DNA of 64,000 nt from Humibacillus sp. DSM 29435 (GCF_001758225.1 NZ_MAST01000001.1:62001-126000), one strand, 5' to 3'; shown: positions 1-8,880, counted from the first letter of the stretch. The notes: generated by a model not told the origin, from the sequence alone. Translations and numbers: made by a program.

Positions 1-292
1 ACCCACAAAGGATTGAGCCCAGCAGGAACAGGCCGATCCCCACGAGGATCACGGGCTTGCGGCCGATGGTGTCGGCGAGCTTCGCGTAGACCGGCACGGA
101 GACCGCCTGCGCCAGCAGGTAGACCGAGAACAGCCAGGGAAACTGGGTGAGCCCCCCGAGGTCGTCGACGATGGTCGGCACGGCCGTGGCCAGAATGGTG
201 GAGTCGAGCGCGATGAGCGAGGTCGACAGCATCAGGGCGATGAGGATGGGTCCGCGGTCGGAGCGGAACCCGACGGTCGTGTTGGTCGACAC
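1..292 (-). CDS. MFS transporter, DHA2 (EmrB/QacA-like) family, 3' part outside window
   Basis: Only the first ~97 codons lie in the window; the gene runs off the left edge. The GTG start at 292 has GGAG a few bases upstream. The visible protein has TM1 with the motif LDSTILATAVPTIVDDL and a second helix with SVYLLAQAVSVPVYAKLAD, followed by TIGRKPV, the loop 2-3 motif A of major facilitator proteins. The LDxTIVNVALP-like motif in TM1 is typical of the 14-TM DHA2 drug:H+ antiporters. Substrate cannot be inferred from this fragment. It belongs to the inner membrane. No neighbour in the window suggests its substrate. Confidence 0.85.
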   Translation of the reverse strand, partial: MSTNTTVGFRSDRGPILIALMLSTSLIALDSTILATAVPTIVDDLGGLTQFPWLFSVYLLAQAVSVPVYAKLADTIGRKPVILVGIGLFLLGSILCG

Positions 293-393
293 AGATCTCC
301 GGACGGTCAGGCGTGCGGGTCGAGGACCTGTGGGTCAACACCGTGTCGACGGGTTCATTCCCGCGCGCTCGTGTGGGGCGCTGGGTGTGCCGA

Positions 394-723
394 TCAGGGC
401 TGGGCGACGGCCATCTCGCCGAGCTCTGACCAGTCGGTGCCGGGCACGTTGGCGTTGATGATCTTCGGGGTGGCCACGAGGTAGGTCGGCAGGGTCTGGG
501 TGGCGGTCGTGAAGTGCGCCGACTGCACGTGGGCGGCCCCGGCCTGCTCGTCGCGGAAGGCCTCGACGAGCACGTACTCGGTGGAGTCGTCGACGCTGCG
601 CGACCAGTCGAACCAGAGGCAGCCCTCCTCCGACCGGCAGGCCTGGGTGAACTCCTGAGAGAGCTGTGGCCAGTCGTCGGCGTGCTCGGGCTTGATGCGG
701 AACTTGGCGGTGATGAAGATCAT
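394..723 (-). CDS. putative quinol monooxygenase (antibiotic biosynthesis monooxygenase domain)
   Basis: A 109-aa single-domain protein starting MIFITAKFRIKPEHADDW. The length, the N-terminal beta strand followed by a helix (residues ~14-30), the central FDWSRSVDDSTEYVLVEAF and the HVQSAHF motif match the ABM/YgiN dimeric alpha+beta barrel family, which act as cofactor-free quinol or small aromatic monooxygenases or as heme-degrading enzymes. The ATG at 723 is chosen because family members begin directly with this strand; the frame stays open upstream to 1101, but that part overlaps the divergent flavin oxidoreductase and has no family resemblance. It may act with that neighbour in redox of quinones or enones, which is inference. 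Confidence 0.8.
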   Translation of the reverse strand: MIFITAKFRIKPEHADDWPQLSQEFTQACRSEEGCLWFDWSRSVDDSTEYVLVEAFRDEQAGAAHVQSAHFTTATQTLPTYLVATPKIINANVPGTDWSELGEMAVAQP

Positions 724-760
724 CGGGCTCACGACTCTCTGGTGGGGCGGGCAGGTGCAG

Positions 761-796
761 GCAGGGCAGGCAGGTGCCGGCAGGGCAGGCAGGTGC
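761..796. repeat. 17-bp direct repeat, two copies
   Basis: A 17-base unit beginning GCAGGGCAGG occurs at 761-777 and 780-796, inside a longer GCAGG-rich stretch (750-800). It lies between the start of the monooxygenase gene and the probable starts of the flavin oxidoreductase gene, so it sits in the divergent promoter region. Slippage here would change promoter spacing. Confidence 0.75.
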
Positions 797-808
797 AGGG
801 CAAGGTCC

Positions 809-1990
809 ATGGTGTCAGGCACCGCCGTCAACGGGAATGGCCGGGCAGACAAGCGGGTTGGCGCAGGGGTGACGACCTCCACCGGCCCGCTGCTGTTCCA
901 GCCCCTGACGCTGCGCCAGACGACCTTCCGCAACCGCATCTGGGTCGCGCCGATGTGCCAGTACTCGGTGCCCGAGCAGAACGGCATCCCGACCGACTGG
1001 CACCTCGTGCACCTCGGCGCCCGCGCCCAGGGCGGCTTCGGGCTGGTGCTGACCGAGGCCACTGCGGTCGTGCCCGAGGGCCGGATCAGCCCGCAGGACA
1101 CCGGCCTCTGGAACGACGAGCAGACTCAGGCCTGGTCGCGCATCACGGCGTTCATCGCGGGCCAGGGGGCCCGGTCGGGCGTCCAGCTGGCCCACGCCGG
1201 TCGGAAGGCCTCGACCCACCGCGGGTTCCCGGGCGAACCCACCGGGCCGGCGCCTGCGTCCGACGGAGGCTGGGAGCCGGTGGGACCATCGCCGGTCGCC
1301 TTCACCGGTCTCGTCACCCCGCACGAGATGTCGGCCGCCGACCTCGACGACACGGTCGAGGCGTTCGCCGCTGCCACCCGTCGGGCGCTGACCGCCGGCT
1401 TCGACGTGGTGGAGCTGCACGCTGCCCACGGCTACCTGCTCCACCAGTTCCTCTCCCCATTGTCGAACACGCGTACCGACGCCCACGGGGGAGACTTCGA
1501 CGGGCGGGTCGCTTTTCCCCTGCGGGTGGTCGACGCGGTTCGTGACGCCTGGCCGAGCGACCGACCCCTGTTCGTGCGGTTGTCGGCGACGGACTGGGCC
1601 CCGGGCGGCTGGGACCTCGAGCAGACGGTTCGTCTGTCGAGGCTGCTGCGCGAGCACGGTGTCGACCTCGTCGACGTGTCGAGCGGCGGCAACGTGCGGG
1701 CCGACATCCCCGTCGGCCCGGGCTACCAGGTGCCGTTCTCGGCCGGGGTGCGCTCGGGAGCCGGGATCGCGACCGGCGCCGTCGGGCTCATCACCGAGCC
1801 CGACCAGGCTGAGCAGGTGCTCGCGAACGGTGAGGCGGATGCCGTGCTGCTCGCCCGCGCCGCCCTGCGCGAGCCCGCCTGGCCGCTGCGAGCGGCATCC
1901 GAGCTGGGTCTGACGTGGCGCGAGGCGCCGTACCCGCCCGCCTACGTGCGTGGCCGGTGGGACGACGCGCCCACCCGCGCACGGCCCTGA
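809..1990 (+). CDS. NADH:flavin oxidoreductase, Old Yellow Enzyme family (YqjM-like)
   Basis: FMN-dependent (beta/alpha)8 ene-reductase that would reduce activated C=C bonds using NAD(P)H in the cytosol. Motifs: LFQPLTLRQTTFRNRIWVAPMCQYS at the N-terminus (the Cys-Gln-Tyr is the YqjM signature), LAHAGRK, VELHAAHGYLLHQFLSP with the substrate-binding HxxH/Y group, GGDFDGRVAFPLRVV, and C-terminal DAVLLARAALREPAWPL. ATG 809 gives 393 aa. A GTG at 869 (VTTSTGPLLFQPL) would give a more family-typical N-terminus, so the first 20 residues are doubtful. It is divergent from the monooxygenase gene, from which the GCAGG repeat separates it. Confidence 0.88.
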   Translation: MVSGTAVNGNGRADKRVGAGVTTSTGPLLFQPLTLRQTTFRNRIWVAPMCQYSVPEQNGIPTDWHLVHLGARAQGGFGLVLTEATAVVPEGRISPQDTGLWNDEQTQAWSRITAFIAGQGARSGVQLAHAGRKASTHRGFPGEPTGPAPASDGGWEPVGPSPVAFTGLVTPHEMSAADLDDTVEAFAAATRRALTAGFDVVELHAAHGYLLHQFLSPLSNTRTDAHGGDFDGRVAFPLRVVDAVRDAWPSDRPLFVRLSATDWAPGGWDLEQTVRLSRLLREHGVDLVDVSSGGNVRADIPVGPGYQVPFSAGVRSGAGIATGAVGLITEPDQAEQVLANGEADAVLLARAALREPAWPLRAASELGLTWREAPYPPAYVRGRWDDAPTRARP

Positions 1991-2043
1991 CCCACCTCGT
2001 TGGTGGGTGGTCGCGCCCGGGCTCGTGGTGCGAGGATCGCGGC

Positions 2044-2553
2044 ATGGCCGATCAGGAGCACTACTCGCGCACCGAGACCACGGGGGCCCGTCTCGACCGT
2101 AACTTCGGGGAGCTGCTGCAAGAGCTGCGGGTGGCGCAGACCGGGGTGCAGATCATCTTCGCCTTTCTGCTCTCGGTCCCCTTCCAACAGCGGTTCACCA
2201 TCCTGACCGACGGGCAGCGTGGCATCTACATCTTCACCCTCGTGGCTGCGGCCCTGAGCGTCATCCTGTTCACCGCTCCCGCTGCGATGCACCGGGTGCT
2301 GTTCCGCGAGGGCGTCAAGGACTTCATCGTGCGCTACACGTCGATCCTGCTCTCGGTCGGTCTGGGGACGCTGGGCGTGACGGTGCTCGGAGGTGTCGTG
2401 CTCGTGCTCGATGTGCTCGTCGGGCCGGCGGTAGCCTTCTCGACCGGTGCGGCGCTCGCCGCAGTGGCTCTGGCGTTGTGGCTGGGCATCCCGTTCTGGC
2501 GGCGGTCGATGACGCCGCCCGGTAAGACCGACCGCGACGTGCTGCCCGACTGA
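2044..2553 (+). CDS. DUF6328 family membrane protein
   Basis: A 169-aa protein with a charged N-terminus (MADQEHYSRTETTGARLDRNF) followed by ELLQELRVAQTGVQIIFAFLLSVPFQQRF, the signature of the actinobacterial DUF6328 family, then four hydrophobic segments (roughly residues 33-50, 61-80, 97-122 and 128-150). Function unknown. The family is small, integral to the membrane and widespread in actinobacteria. ATG 2044 is preferred over in-frame upstream starts because those overlap the preceding oxidoreductase and lack family similarity. It is convergent with acdS, whose stop lies 17 bases away. Confidence 0.8.
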   Translation: MADQEHYSRTETTGARLDRNFGELLQELRVAQTGVQIIFAFLLSVPFQQRFTILTDGQRGIYIFTLVAAALSVILFTAPAAMHRVLFREGVKDFIVRYTSILLSVGLGTLGVTVLGGVVLVLDVLVGPAVAFSTGAALAAVALALWLGIPFWRRSMTPPGKTDRDVLPD

Positions 2554-2569
2554 CGGTCGGGTCGAAAGC

Positions 2570-3592
2570 TCACGCCTCGAAGATGCCCGGGTAGGCGTTG
2601 AGCGCGGGCTGGCCGCCGAGGTGGGCGTAGAGCACGGTGGCGTCGCGCGGGATGTCGCCCGACGTGACGAGGTCGACCAGGCCGGCCATCGACTTCCCCT
2701 CGTAGACGGGGTCGATGATCATCGCCTCGAGCCGCCCCGACAGACGGATCGCGTCGACGGTCGACTGCACCGGGATGCCGTAGAGGTCGCCCGCCCAGCC
2801 GTCTCGCACCGTGATCTCGTCGTCGCGCAGGTCGCGCCCCAGCCCGATGAGGGATGCCGTGTGCCGGGCGATCCGCGCCACCTGGGCGCGGGTCTTCTCC
2901 AGCGTCGCCGACGCGTCGATGCCGATGACCCGCCGAGGGCGCCCACCGGCATCCTGCAGCGCCGCGAACCCGGCGATCATGCCCGCGTGCGTCGACCCCG
3001 TGACGGTGCACACGACGACGGTGTCGAAGAAGACGCCGAGCGCGCGTTCCTGCTCGGCCACCTCGTAGGCCCAGTTCGCGAACCCCAGCCCGCCGAGGCG
3101 ATGTTCTGAGGCCCCGGCCGGGATGGCGTAGGGCACCCCGCCGCTCGCCTTGACCTCGGCGATGGCCTCCTCCCACGAGCTGCGGATGCCGATGTCGAAG
3201 CCCGACGGGTCGAGGCGAACGTCGGCGCCCATGATGCGGCTGAGCAGGATGTTGCCCACCTTGTCGTTGCCGGGGTCGTCCCAGTCGACCCACTTCTCCT
3301 GCACGAGTCGGCACTTGAGGCCGAGGTGGGCGGCCACGGCCGCGACCTGCCGGGTGTGGTTGCTCTGGATGCCGCCGATCGACACCAGCGTGTCGGCGCC
3401 GGCGGCGAGCGCGTCGGGAACGATGTACTCGAGCTTGCGGGTCTTGTTGCCACCGAAAGCAAGGCCGGAGTTCACGTCTTCGCGCTTGGCCCACACCTGC
3501 GCGCCACCGAGATGGGCGGTGAGCCGCTTCAACGGGTGCACGGGGCTGGGGCCGAAGGTGAGGGGGTAACGCTCGAAATCTGCGATCGACAT
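2570..3592 (-). CDS. acdS: 1-aminocyclopropane-1-carboxylate deaminase
   Basis: PLP enzyme of the tryptophan synthase beta fold that converts ACC, the ethylene precursor of plants, to 2-oxobutyrate and ammonia. The 340-aa length is that of the family (338). [10 protein letters not shown] holds the PLP lysine (K50), [14 protein letters not shown] the phosphate-binding region. [12 protein letters not shown] keeps the Tyr-Glu pair and [14 protein letters not shown] the leucine that separate true ACC deaminases from D-cysteine desulfhydrases, which carry Ser and Thr at the two diagnostic sites. The ATG at 3592 has AAGGA about 8 bases upstream. It is a single gene divergent from the phosphoesterase gene. 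No LRP-type AcdR regulator is adjacent, unlike the proteobacterial arrangement. Confidence 0.92.
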   Translation of the reverse strand: MSIADFERYPLTFGPSPVHPLKRLTAHLGGAQVWAKREDVNSGLAFGGNKTRKLEYIVPDALAAGADTLVSIGGIQSNHTRQVAAVAAHLGLKCRLVQEKWVDWDDPGNDKVGNILLSRIMGADVRLDPSGFDIGIRSSWEEAIAEVKASGGVPYAIPAGASEHRLGGLGFANWAYEVAEQERALGVFFDTVVVCTVTGSTHAGMIAGFAALQDAGGRPRRVIGIDASATLEKTRAQVARIARHTASLIGLGRDLRDDEITVRDGWAGDLYGIPVQSTVDAIRLSGRLEAMIIDPVYEGKSMAGLVDLVTSGDIPRDATVLYAHLGGQPALNAYPGIFEA

Positions 3593-3661
3593 GCGAGGGT
3601 CCTTACGCTCATTCGCAACACACCGAGAAACCGCCAACCTAGCGTGGGACACACTGGATCG

Positions 3662-4024
3662 ATGAGTCCCGACACGAAGCGACCGGCGTTCGTGTTGCAC
3701 GACCACCGCAAGCCGCGGCCGCACTTCGACCTCCGACTGGAGCAGAACGGGGTGCTGCGGTCGTGGGGGGTGCCCCGCGGGTTGCCGACCGTGCCCGGCG
3801 CGAACCGGCTGGCCGTTGCCGTGCCCGACCACGACCTGGTTCACCTGACCTACACCGACGACGACAAGCTCATCGCCGACACGGGCTGGTGGGAGCTCGT
3901 CGACCGCGACGCACGACGCATCGTCTTCGTGCTGCACGGCCGCGAGGGTTCGAGCCGCTATGCCCTCATCGACACCGGGAGCAACTGGCTGCTCCATCTC
4001 ACCAAGGAGCAGCCGCCGGCCTGA
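3662..4024 (+). CDS. stand-alone DNA ligase D-type 3'-phosphoesterase domain protein
   Basis: A 120-aa protein matching the N-terminal phosphoesterase module of LigD, which trims 3'-phosphates and ribonucleotides at broken DNA ends during non-homologous end joining. FVLHDH at residues 10-15, [22 protein letters not shown] at 21-42 and [14 protein letters not shown] at 48-61 reproduce the family order, including the conserved His and the DLRLE segment. No polymerase or ligase domain and no Ku gene are linked in the window. It could act in trans with LigD/Ku encoded elsewhere. The start at ATG 3662 fits the domain edge. Confidence 0.82.
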   Translation: MSPDTKRPAFVLHDHRKPRPHFDLRLEQNGVLRSWGVPRGLPTVPGANRLAVAVPDHDLVHLTYTDDDKLIADTGWWELVDRDARRIVFVLHGREGSSRYALIDTGSNWLLHLTKEQPPA

Positions 4025-4110
4025 CCGATGCGGCTGGCTCCGCGTGGTCAGACCTTGACCCGGCGTGCCACCATGAAGGGGTCGGTGGATCCGCAGATGA
4101 GGAGCAGCCC

Positions 4111-4452
4111 ATGAGCGCCAGCAGCATTCCCGCCTCCGATGTTCCCCCCGGATCGGTGACCGGGTCCGGAGGCTACGCGGTCGGCAACAACGGCGAGTAC
4201 TTCGCGGTCAGCAGGCGGTGTCGGCACCTCCGGGCAGACCTTGCCAAGGGGAGCATCGACGCCGATGGCTGCCTGGTGTGCCCGTGGCACCAGTCGAAGT
4301 ACGACGTCAAGACCGGCCAGATGACCCAGGGCCCGCAGGGTGTCTTTGCCAAGATGCCTGGCCTCGATGCCGCCTTCATCGCCCTGACCAAGGCCTGGCC
4401 CCTGCGCCGCGGGCGCGTCACCGTCGACGGGGATGAGCTGCAGATCGACTGA
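4111..4452 (+). CDS. small Rieske [2Fe-2S] ferredoxin-like protein
   Basis: A 113-aa protein with the Rieske cluster motifs [11 protein letters not shown] (C-x-H) and [12 protein letters not shown] (C-x2-H) spaced about as in NirD-type and bacterial biphenyl-dioxygenase-type ferredoxins. It has no signal peptide or membrane helix and is therefore a soluble electron carrier or a redox sensor. SD GAGGAG lies 6-10 bases before ATG 4111. The C-terminal [19 protein letters not shown] forms the closing beta strands. No oxygenase is adjacent; the Rieske oxygenase of this window is 9 kb away with its own reductase, so a partnership is not indicated. It faces the antiporter gene convergently. Confidence 0.85.
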   Translation: MSASSIPASDVPPGSVTGSGGYAVGNNGEYFAVSRRCRHLRADLAKGSIDADGCLVCPWHQSKYDVKTGQMTQGPQGVFAKMPGLDAAFIALTKAWPLRRGRVTVDGDELQID

Positions 4453-4461
4453 CGGCGGCGG

Positions 4462-5922
4462 TCAGTACCGAACCGGTCGGCGCCTCAGGTCGAGGCGGTG
4501 CATGACGGGCGTCGAGAGGTTGCCGTGCACGACGACCGACACGAGGATCGTCAGTGCGATGGTCGACCACATCCACCGTTCCTCCGTGAAGGCGTGCTCG
4601 CCGCCGGCGTAGGCGAGGTAGTAGAGGCACCCGACGCCGCGTACGCCGAAGAACGACGTGGCGAGGGCCTCGGCGCGGCTGAGGCCACCGGGCAGGCTCT
4701 CGTCGCGGCGACGTACGCCGAGGCTGATCCAGCCGGCCAGCGGGCGCACGACGAAGACGAGGGCGAGCGCGATGACGATGCTGCGCCCGTCGACGTGGGC
4801 CAGCAGGCCGTTGGTCAGAGCCATGCCGAGCACCAGCAGAATCATCAGGGTCAGCAGCCGCTCGAGGCGCTGAACCACCCCGTGCATGAGGTCGTGGTAG
4901 GCGCTGCTTCGCGCGCCGGCGCGGATGGTGACGCCACAGACGAAGACGGCCAAGAAACCGTAGCCACCCACGATCTCGCTGAGGCCGTAGGTGGCCACGA
5001 GGGCGGCGATGGCGAGCAGCGGTTCGCCCTGCTCGGCCAGGCGGAGCGAGCGCTGCGTGGCGTTGAAGGCGACCTTGCCGAGCACCCACCCGACGACGAG
5101 CCCGACCGCCACGCCGAGGGCGATCTTGCCGACGAGCTCCCACGCCAGCCAGCGGGGGAGCCAGGAGACGACCGAGCCGGATGCCGCCGCCATGCCTGCC
5201 GCGCCTGCCGTGCCAGCCGTACCGGCCGCGAGGAAGATGGCCGCGTGCACGAAGGGAAAGGCGGTGCCGTCGTTGAGCCCGGCCTCCGAGGTCAGGGCGA
5301 AACGCACGTCGTCCTCCTCGTCGATGGTGGCCTCGTCGAGGGGGTCGTGGTCAGGCGAGCGCTGCACCTTCGGCCCCTCCACCTGCACGTCGCTCGCTAG
5401 CACCGGGTCGGTCGGCGAGAGCGCGGAGGCGAGCAGCAGCGCGGCGGCGGGAGCCACCCCCAGGGCGAAGCCGAGCCCCCAGATCGCGGCGATGGTGAGC
5501 GGCATCGCGACGGCGAGCAGACGCCACGTCGGTGACCATGACGTCCAGGTGTGCGGATGCCGCAGGTTGATCGGGCGGTCGATGGCCAGGCCCACGCCCA
5601 TCAAGGCGACGAGCACCGTCAGCTCGGTCACGTGCTGGATCTGGGGCCGGATGGCGATGGGGTCGAGGCTCAGCCCCTCGGGCATCGGCAGCAGCCCGAC
5701 GCCCATACCGACGACCAGCAGCACCATGGCGGCCGAGACCGCATACCGCTCGAGCAGCGAGGGCAGCACGACCGCGAGCAGCAGGGCGATGCCGGCGATG
5801 AGGTAGACGGCGTTGGTCGACACGGTGGTAGGTGTTCCGATCACCCGCAAGCCGGCGGGCACGGCGGGATAGACGAGCAGGCCCCGGTTCGGGCGGGTCA
5901 CGGGGTGGGCGGCAGACGGCAT
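4462..5922 (-). CDS. cation:proton antiporter (CPA family)
   Basis: Integral membrane protein with ~12 hydrophobic segments of the Na+/H+ exchanger fold. ASALSPTDPVLASDVQVEGP (residues ~165-185) is the CPA1 motif around the unwound TM with the ion-binding region, and FALTSEAGLNDGTAFPFVHAAIF carries the conserved Asn-Asp pair. A cytosolic acidic loop (DHDPLDEATIDEEDD) lies between. It would exchange Na+ or K+ for H+. The start is uncertain: ATG 5922 gives 486 aa, but GTG 5823 (reading STNAVYLIAG) begins just before TM1; neither has a clear ribosome site. An Ala/Gly/Thr run at 5192-5228 is low complexity and sits in a loop. Confidence 0.85.
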   Translation of the reverse strand: MPSAAHPVTRPNRGLLVYPAVPAGLRVIGTPTTVSTNAVYLIAGIALLLAVVLPSLLERYAVSAAMVLLVVGMGVGLLPMPEGLSLDPIAIRPQIQHVTELTVLVALMGVGLAIDRPINLRHPHTWTSWSPTWRLLAVAMPLTIAAIWGLGFALGVAPAAALLLASALSPTDPVLASDVQVEGPKVQRSPDHDPLDEATIDEEDDVRFALTSEAGLNDGTAFPFVHAAIFLAAGTAGTAGAAGMAAASGSVVSWLPRWLAWELVGKIALGVAVGLVVGWVLGKVAFNATQRSLRLAEQGEPLLAIAALVATYGLSEIVGGYGFLAVFVCGVTIRAGARSSAYHDLMHGVVQRLERLLTLMILLVLGMALTNGLLAHVDGRSIVIALALVFVVRPLAGWISLGVRRRDESLPGGLSRAEALATSFFGVRGVGCLYYLAYAGGEHAFTEERWMWSTIALTILVSVVVHGNLSTPVMHRLDLRRRPVRY

Positions 5923-6025
5923 CCGGCCGAAGGGCCCACGGCCGCAACGTGCGTCAAGACAGCTTTCTTCCCGACCGCGACGAGGTCGGCCTCAGAGGCC
6001 ACGGCAAGAAGCCCCGGGGCATCCG

Positions 6026-6412
6026 TCAGGTCTGGGCGATGAGCTCGATCTCGACCTGGGCCTCGAGGGGGAGCCCAGCCACGGCCACCGTGGTGCGGGC
6101 GGGATAGGGCTCGGAGAACACCTCGGCGTACACCTCGTTCATGGCGGCGAAGTCGGCAAGGTCGGTCAGGTAGACGTTCACCTTCACGACGTTGTCGAAC
6201 GTGAGCCCCGCGGCGGTGAGCACCGCCGAGAGGTTGGCGAAGACCCGCTTGGTCTGCGCCACGACGTCGCCTGGACCAGCTTCCCGGTGGTGGGGTCCAG
6301 TGGAGTCTGGCCCGACAGGTACACCACCTGTCCGGCCCTGGCGGCGTGGGAGTAGGGACCGACTGCGAGAGGGGCATCCGGGGGCATTCACCGTCTGTCG
6401 TAGGTCAGCCAT
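6026..6412 (-). pseudogene. RidA/YjgF-family enamine deaminase, double frameshift
   Basis: Starts at ATG 6412 with AAGGAG 9 bases upstream and reads [11 protein letters not shown], then the frame is wrong for ~37 codons; the expected family sequence ([29 protein letters not shown]) is in another frame, after which the first frame resumes with [23 protein letters not shown] to the normal end IELIAQT. An extra base in a five-G run at 6380-6384 and a missing base at 6270-6271 explain both shifts exactly, and both are in short homopolymers. RidA hydrolyses reactive 2-aminoacrylate-type enamines from PLP enzymes. As written, the protein lacks its N-terminal strands, so it is inactive unless these are sequencing errors. 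The 263 bases between its start and the next gene hold nothing recognisable. Confidence 0.85.
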
Positions 6413-6675
6413 GTTCCGGTTCTCCTTGGTTGCACGTGCTCTGGATCCAAAGGATGGCTCATCCACCACACGAAATCCATCGCAGGAACGCGGTCTGTTC
6501 CGCACATCGTCGCCGAGGGAGACGGGTTCTCAGGGACTCAGGTTTACGTATCCGATGGACTCGGAGTGGCACTGACACCCATCCCCGCACTGGGCGCCGA
6601 GCGGCACCACGTCGTCGAGCGCATGCTCAGACAGCCGCCGCCACCACCGGGACGCGCACGACCGGAGCGGGCCCC

Positions 6676-7428
6676 TCAGCCCAGCTCGGCCACCGGGGTG
6701 AGCAGGACGCGACCGGCCAGACCCACCGAGCTGGAGAGTGTCGTGAGAAAGTCCTGGCAGAGCGGCTCCACGCCGTCGAGCCGCCACAGCACCCCGGCGT
6801 TGACCCACGCCGCGTCACGGGCCCGGCCGATGCTCCAGGCGCCGATGAGGTTGGCCACCGGGCCGGCAACGTCTCGGTCCACCTCGAGGGCGATGCCGTC
6901 GAGGAAGGACTGCCGGACCTTCTCCTGAGCCGCAGCGAGCAGGTCGGTCACCCTCTGGTAGTCGTCGTGCACGCCTGCGCTCTCGGGGCCGAGCCCGAGC
7001 TGGCGGCAGGCCGCCACGAGCGCGATCGGCAGGTCGTGGTTGATGTGCGCGTTCATCCCGGCGAGGGCGAACTGGATCGGTAGACGGCCACTCTGGTGCC
7101 GGGCCTCGAACACCGGGGCCCATGCGCTGCTCGGAGACGGTGCGTCGACGGCCTCGAGATACATCCCGGCGAAGACGATGTCGAGCCTCGTCATGAACTC
7201 CGCACTGCCGAAGTAACCCTGCGCGATCCGGTCGCGAACCAGCTCGGTGACCTGCAGGTACATCCCGTTGAACGCCCCGAGGCCGTCGCCCGGCGCCATC
7301 GGGAGCGCGATCTGGCGCATCCGCTCGCACACCGCGTCGATCGACTGGAGCTGTCCAGCCGGCGGGGCGTCCGTTCGCAGCCGCGACCGTCCACGAACGA
7401 CATCGACCAGGCGTGCGAGCCAACCCAT
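6676..7428 (-). CDS. DUF5995 family protein
   Basis: A 250-aa mostly helical soluble protein resembling the DUF5995 family. Conserved features are DGLGAFNGMYLQVTELV (residues ~48-64), the YFGSAEFMTRLDIVFAGMYLEAV segment, and FALAGMNAHINHDLPIALV, where the HxNHD group could bind a metal. Family function is unknown. Starts at ATG 7428 with no close neighbour in the same transcript; the next upstream gene on this strand ends at 7501. Low-complexity RRGRS near the N-terminus is not part of the family core. Confidence 0.72.
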   Translation of the reverse strand: MGWLARLVDVVRGRSRLRTDAPPAGQLQSIDAVCERMRQIALPMAPGDGLGAFNGMYLQVTELVRDRIAQGYFGSAEFMTRLDIVFAGMYLEAVDAPSPSSAWAPVFEARHQSGRLPIQFALAGMNAHINHDLPIALVAACRQLGLGPESAGVHDDYQRVTDLLAAAQEKVRQSFLDGIALEVDRDVAGPVANLIGAWSIGRARDAAWVNAGVLWRLDGVEPLCQDFLTTLSSSVGLAGRVLLTPVAELG

Positions 7429-7500
7429 TCCTCGACGTTAGCGCTCAGTGCTCGCGTCCGTCCACGGTCGGCTGGTCGGCTACCGGCGTCCGAGAAACGG

Positions 7501-8880
7501 TCAGTAAAGGTCGAAGAACCGGTCGAGCACCTGGGCCGAGAAGGTGAGGCTCTCGATCGGGACCCGCTCGTCGATGCCGTGGAACAGGGCCCAGAAGTCG
7601 AGGTCGGGCGGGAGCAGGAGGGGGTTGAAGCCGAAGCACTCGATGCCAAGGCTCTGCAGGTGGGTCGCGTCGGTGCCTCCGGCCAGCATGTACGGCGCGA
7701 CGACGGCCGTCTCGTCCTCGGCGGCCAAAGCGCCCTGGGCTGCGGCGAAGAGTGAGGCGCGGCTGCCTCCCGAGCGGGCGGTCAGACCCTGCGTGCGAGC
7801 CAGTTCGCGCACCTGCACCTGGTCGCCGAGGGCGGCGTGCAGCTCGCCGAGAAACTCCTCCCACCGGCCCGGCAGGTAGCGGCAGTCGAGCTCGGCCCAG
7901 GCTCGGCCGGGGATGACGTTGCTCTGGTAGCCGGCTGCGGTGCGGGTGGGGTGGGCCGTGTGCTGCAGGCTCGAGGCCACGTTGGCGGCCTCCGTGCCGA
8001 GCACGCTCAGACCGGCTGCCGGCCGAGACGCGTCGAAGGGGATGCCGGTCAGGTCGCCGACGAGCGTCAGCAGCTGCTCCAGCTCGGGGCTGAGGTGAAC
8101 GGGAAAGCGATCCATCGTCAAGCGGCCGATCGCTTCGGCGAGGACCCGCACCGGGTTGTCGTCGAGCACCCGAGAGGCATGCGCGGGACGTCCGGTGACC
8201 GTGACCTCCATTGCCGCCCAACCCTTTTCGGCAACATGTACGGGATAGAGTCGCTGACCCGCGGGGAGTGGAACGCTCCACCCGCCACCTTCGCCGATGG
8301 CGGTGCGCACCCCCTCGAACAGCTCCGGGTGCTCTCGCACGGCCCACTCGGCGCCGAGCGGGCCGGCGTTCTCCTCGTCGGCGAAGAAGGCCAGCATCAG
8401 GGGCCGCTTGGGCAGCCGGCGCGTTCGCAGCCGGTCGAGCACGATGGTGACGACCGTGGCCACCATGTTCTTCATGTCGACGGCCCCGCGCCCCCACACG
8501 TAGCCGTTCTGCACCTCCCCCGAGAGCGGGTGCACGCTCCACTCGTCGGGCCGCGCCGGAACGACGTCGAGGTGCATCTGCACCAGCAGCGGGTCGAGGC
8601 CCAGGTCGGTGCCGGGGACGCGCACGAACAGGTTGGCCCGGCCCGGTTCCGACTCGAGGAGCACGGGGTCGAGCCCGGCGTCGGTGAGCAGGGCAGCGAG
8701 GTGCTCGGCAGCCGCCCGCTCTCCGGGGCCACCGATCTGGGTGTCGATGCGGATCAGCGTCGAGAGCAGGTCGGTCACGCCCCCCCAACGCCCCGGCTCG
8801 GGGGCGGATCCAGGTTGCGCCGCGCTGGTACCCATGGGCACAGCGGCATCCGTGCTGATGTTGCTGATGGTGGGGTTCAC
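7501..8880 (-). CDS. M20 family metallopeptidase / amidohydrolase
   Basis: 459-aa di-zinc amidohydrolase of the DapE/ArgE/CPG2 superfamily. Visible metal-site residues: H103 and D105 in VQMHLDVVPA, D135 in GRGAVDMKN, E170 and E171 in FFADEENAG, and a C-terminal GTDATHLQSLGIECFGF with the last His. The dimerisation domain lies between about residues 200 and 320. GTG start at 8880 overlaps the stop of the upstream reductase gene by GTGA, so it is translationally coupled as the last gene of the Rieske/ABC operon. The likely role is to cut an amide or peptide bond of an imported conjugate (inference from context). Confidence 0.88.
   Translation of the reverse strand: MNPTISNISTDAAVPMGTSAAQPGSAPEPGRWGGVTDLLSTLIRIDTQIGGPGERAAAEHLAALLTDAGLDPVLLESEPGRANLFVRVPGTDLGLDPLLVQMHLDVVPARPDEWSVHPLSGEVQNGYVWGRGAVDMKNMVATVVTIVLDRLRTRRLPKRPLMLAFFADEENAGPLGAEWAVREHPELFEGVRTAIGEGGGWSVPLPAGQRLYPVHVAEKGWAAMEVTVTGRPAHASRVLDDNPVRVLAEAIGRLTMDRFPVHLSPELEQLLTLVGDLTGIPFDASRPAAGLSVLGTEAANVASSLQHTAHPTRTAAGYQSNVIPGRAWAELDCRYLPGRWEEFLGELHAALGDQVQVRELARTQGLTARSGGSRASLFAAAQGALAAEDETAVVAPYMLAGGTDATHLQSLGIECFGFNPLLLPPDLDFWALFHGIDERVPIESLTFSAQVLDRFFDLY

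Noticed and set aside
6262-6290. RidA second lesion read as a 10-bp deletion between direct repeats
   Set aside because: Loss of a single base at 6270-6271 restores the family-typical LVQGDV sequence and is the simpler explanation.
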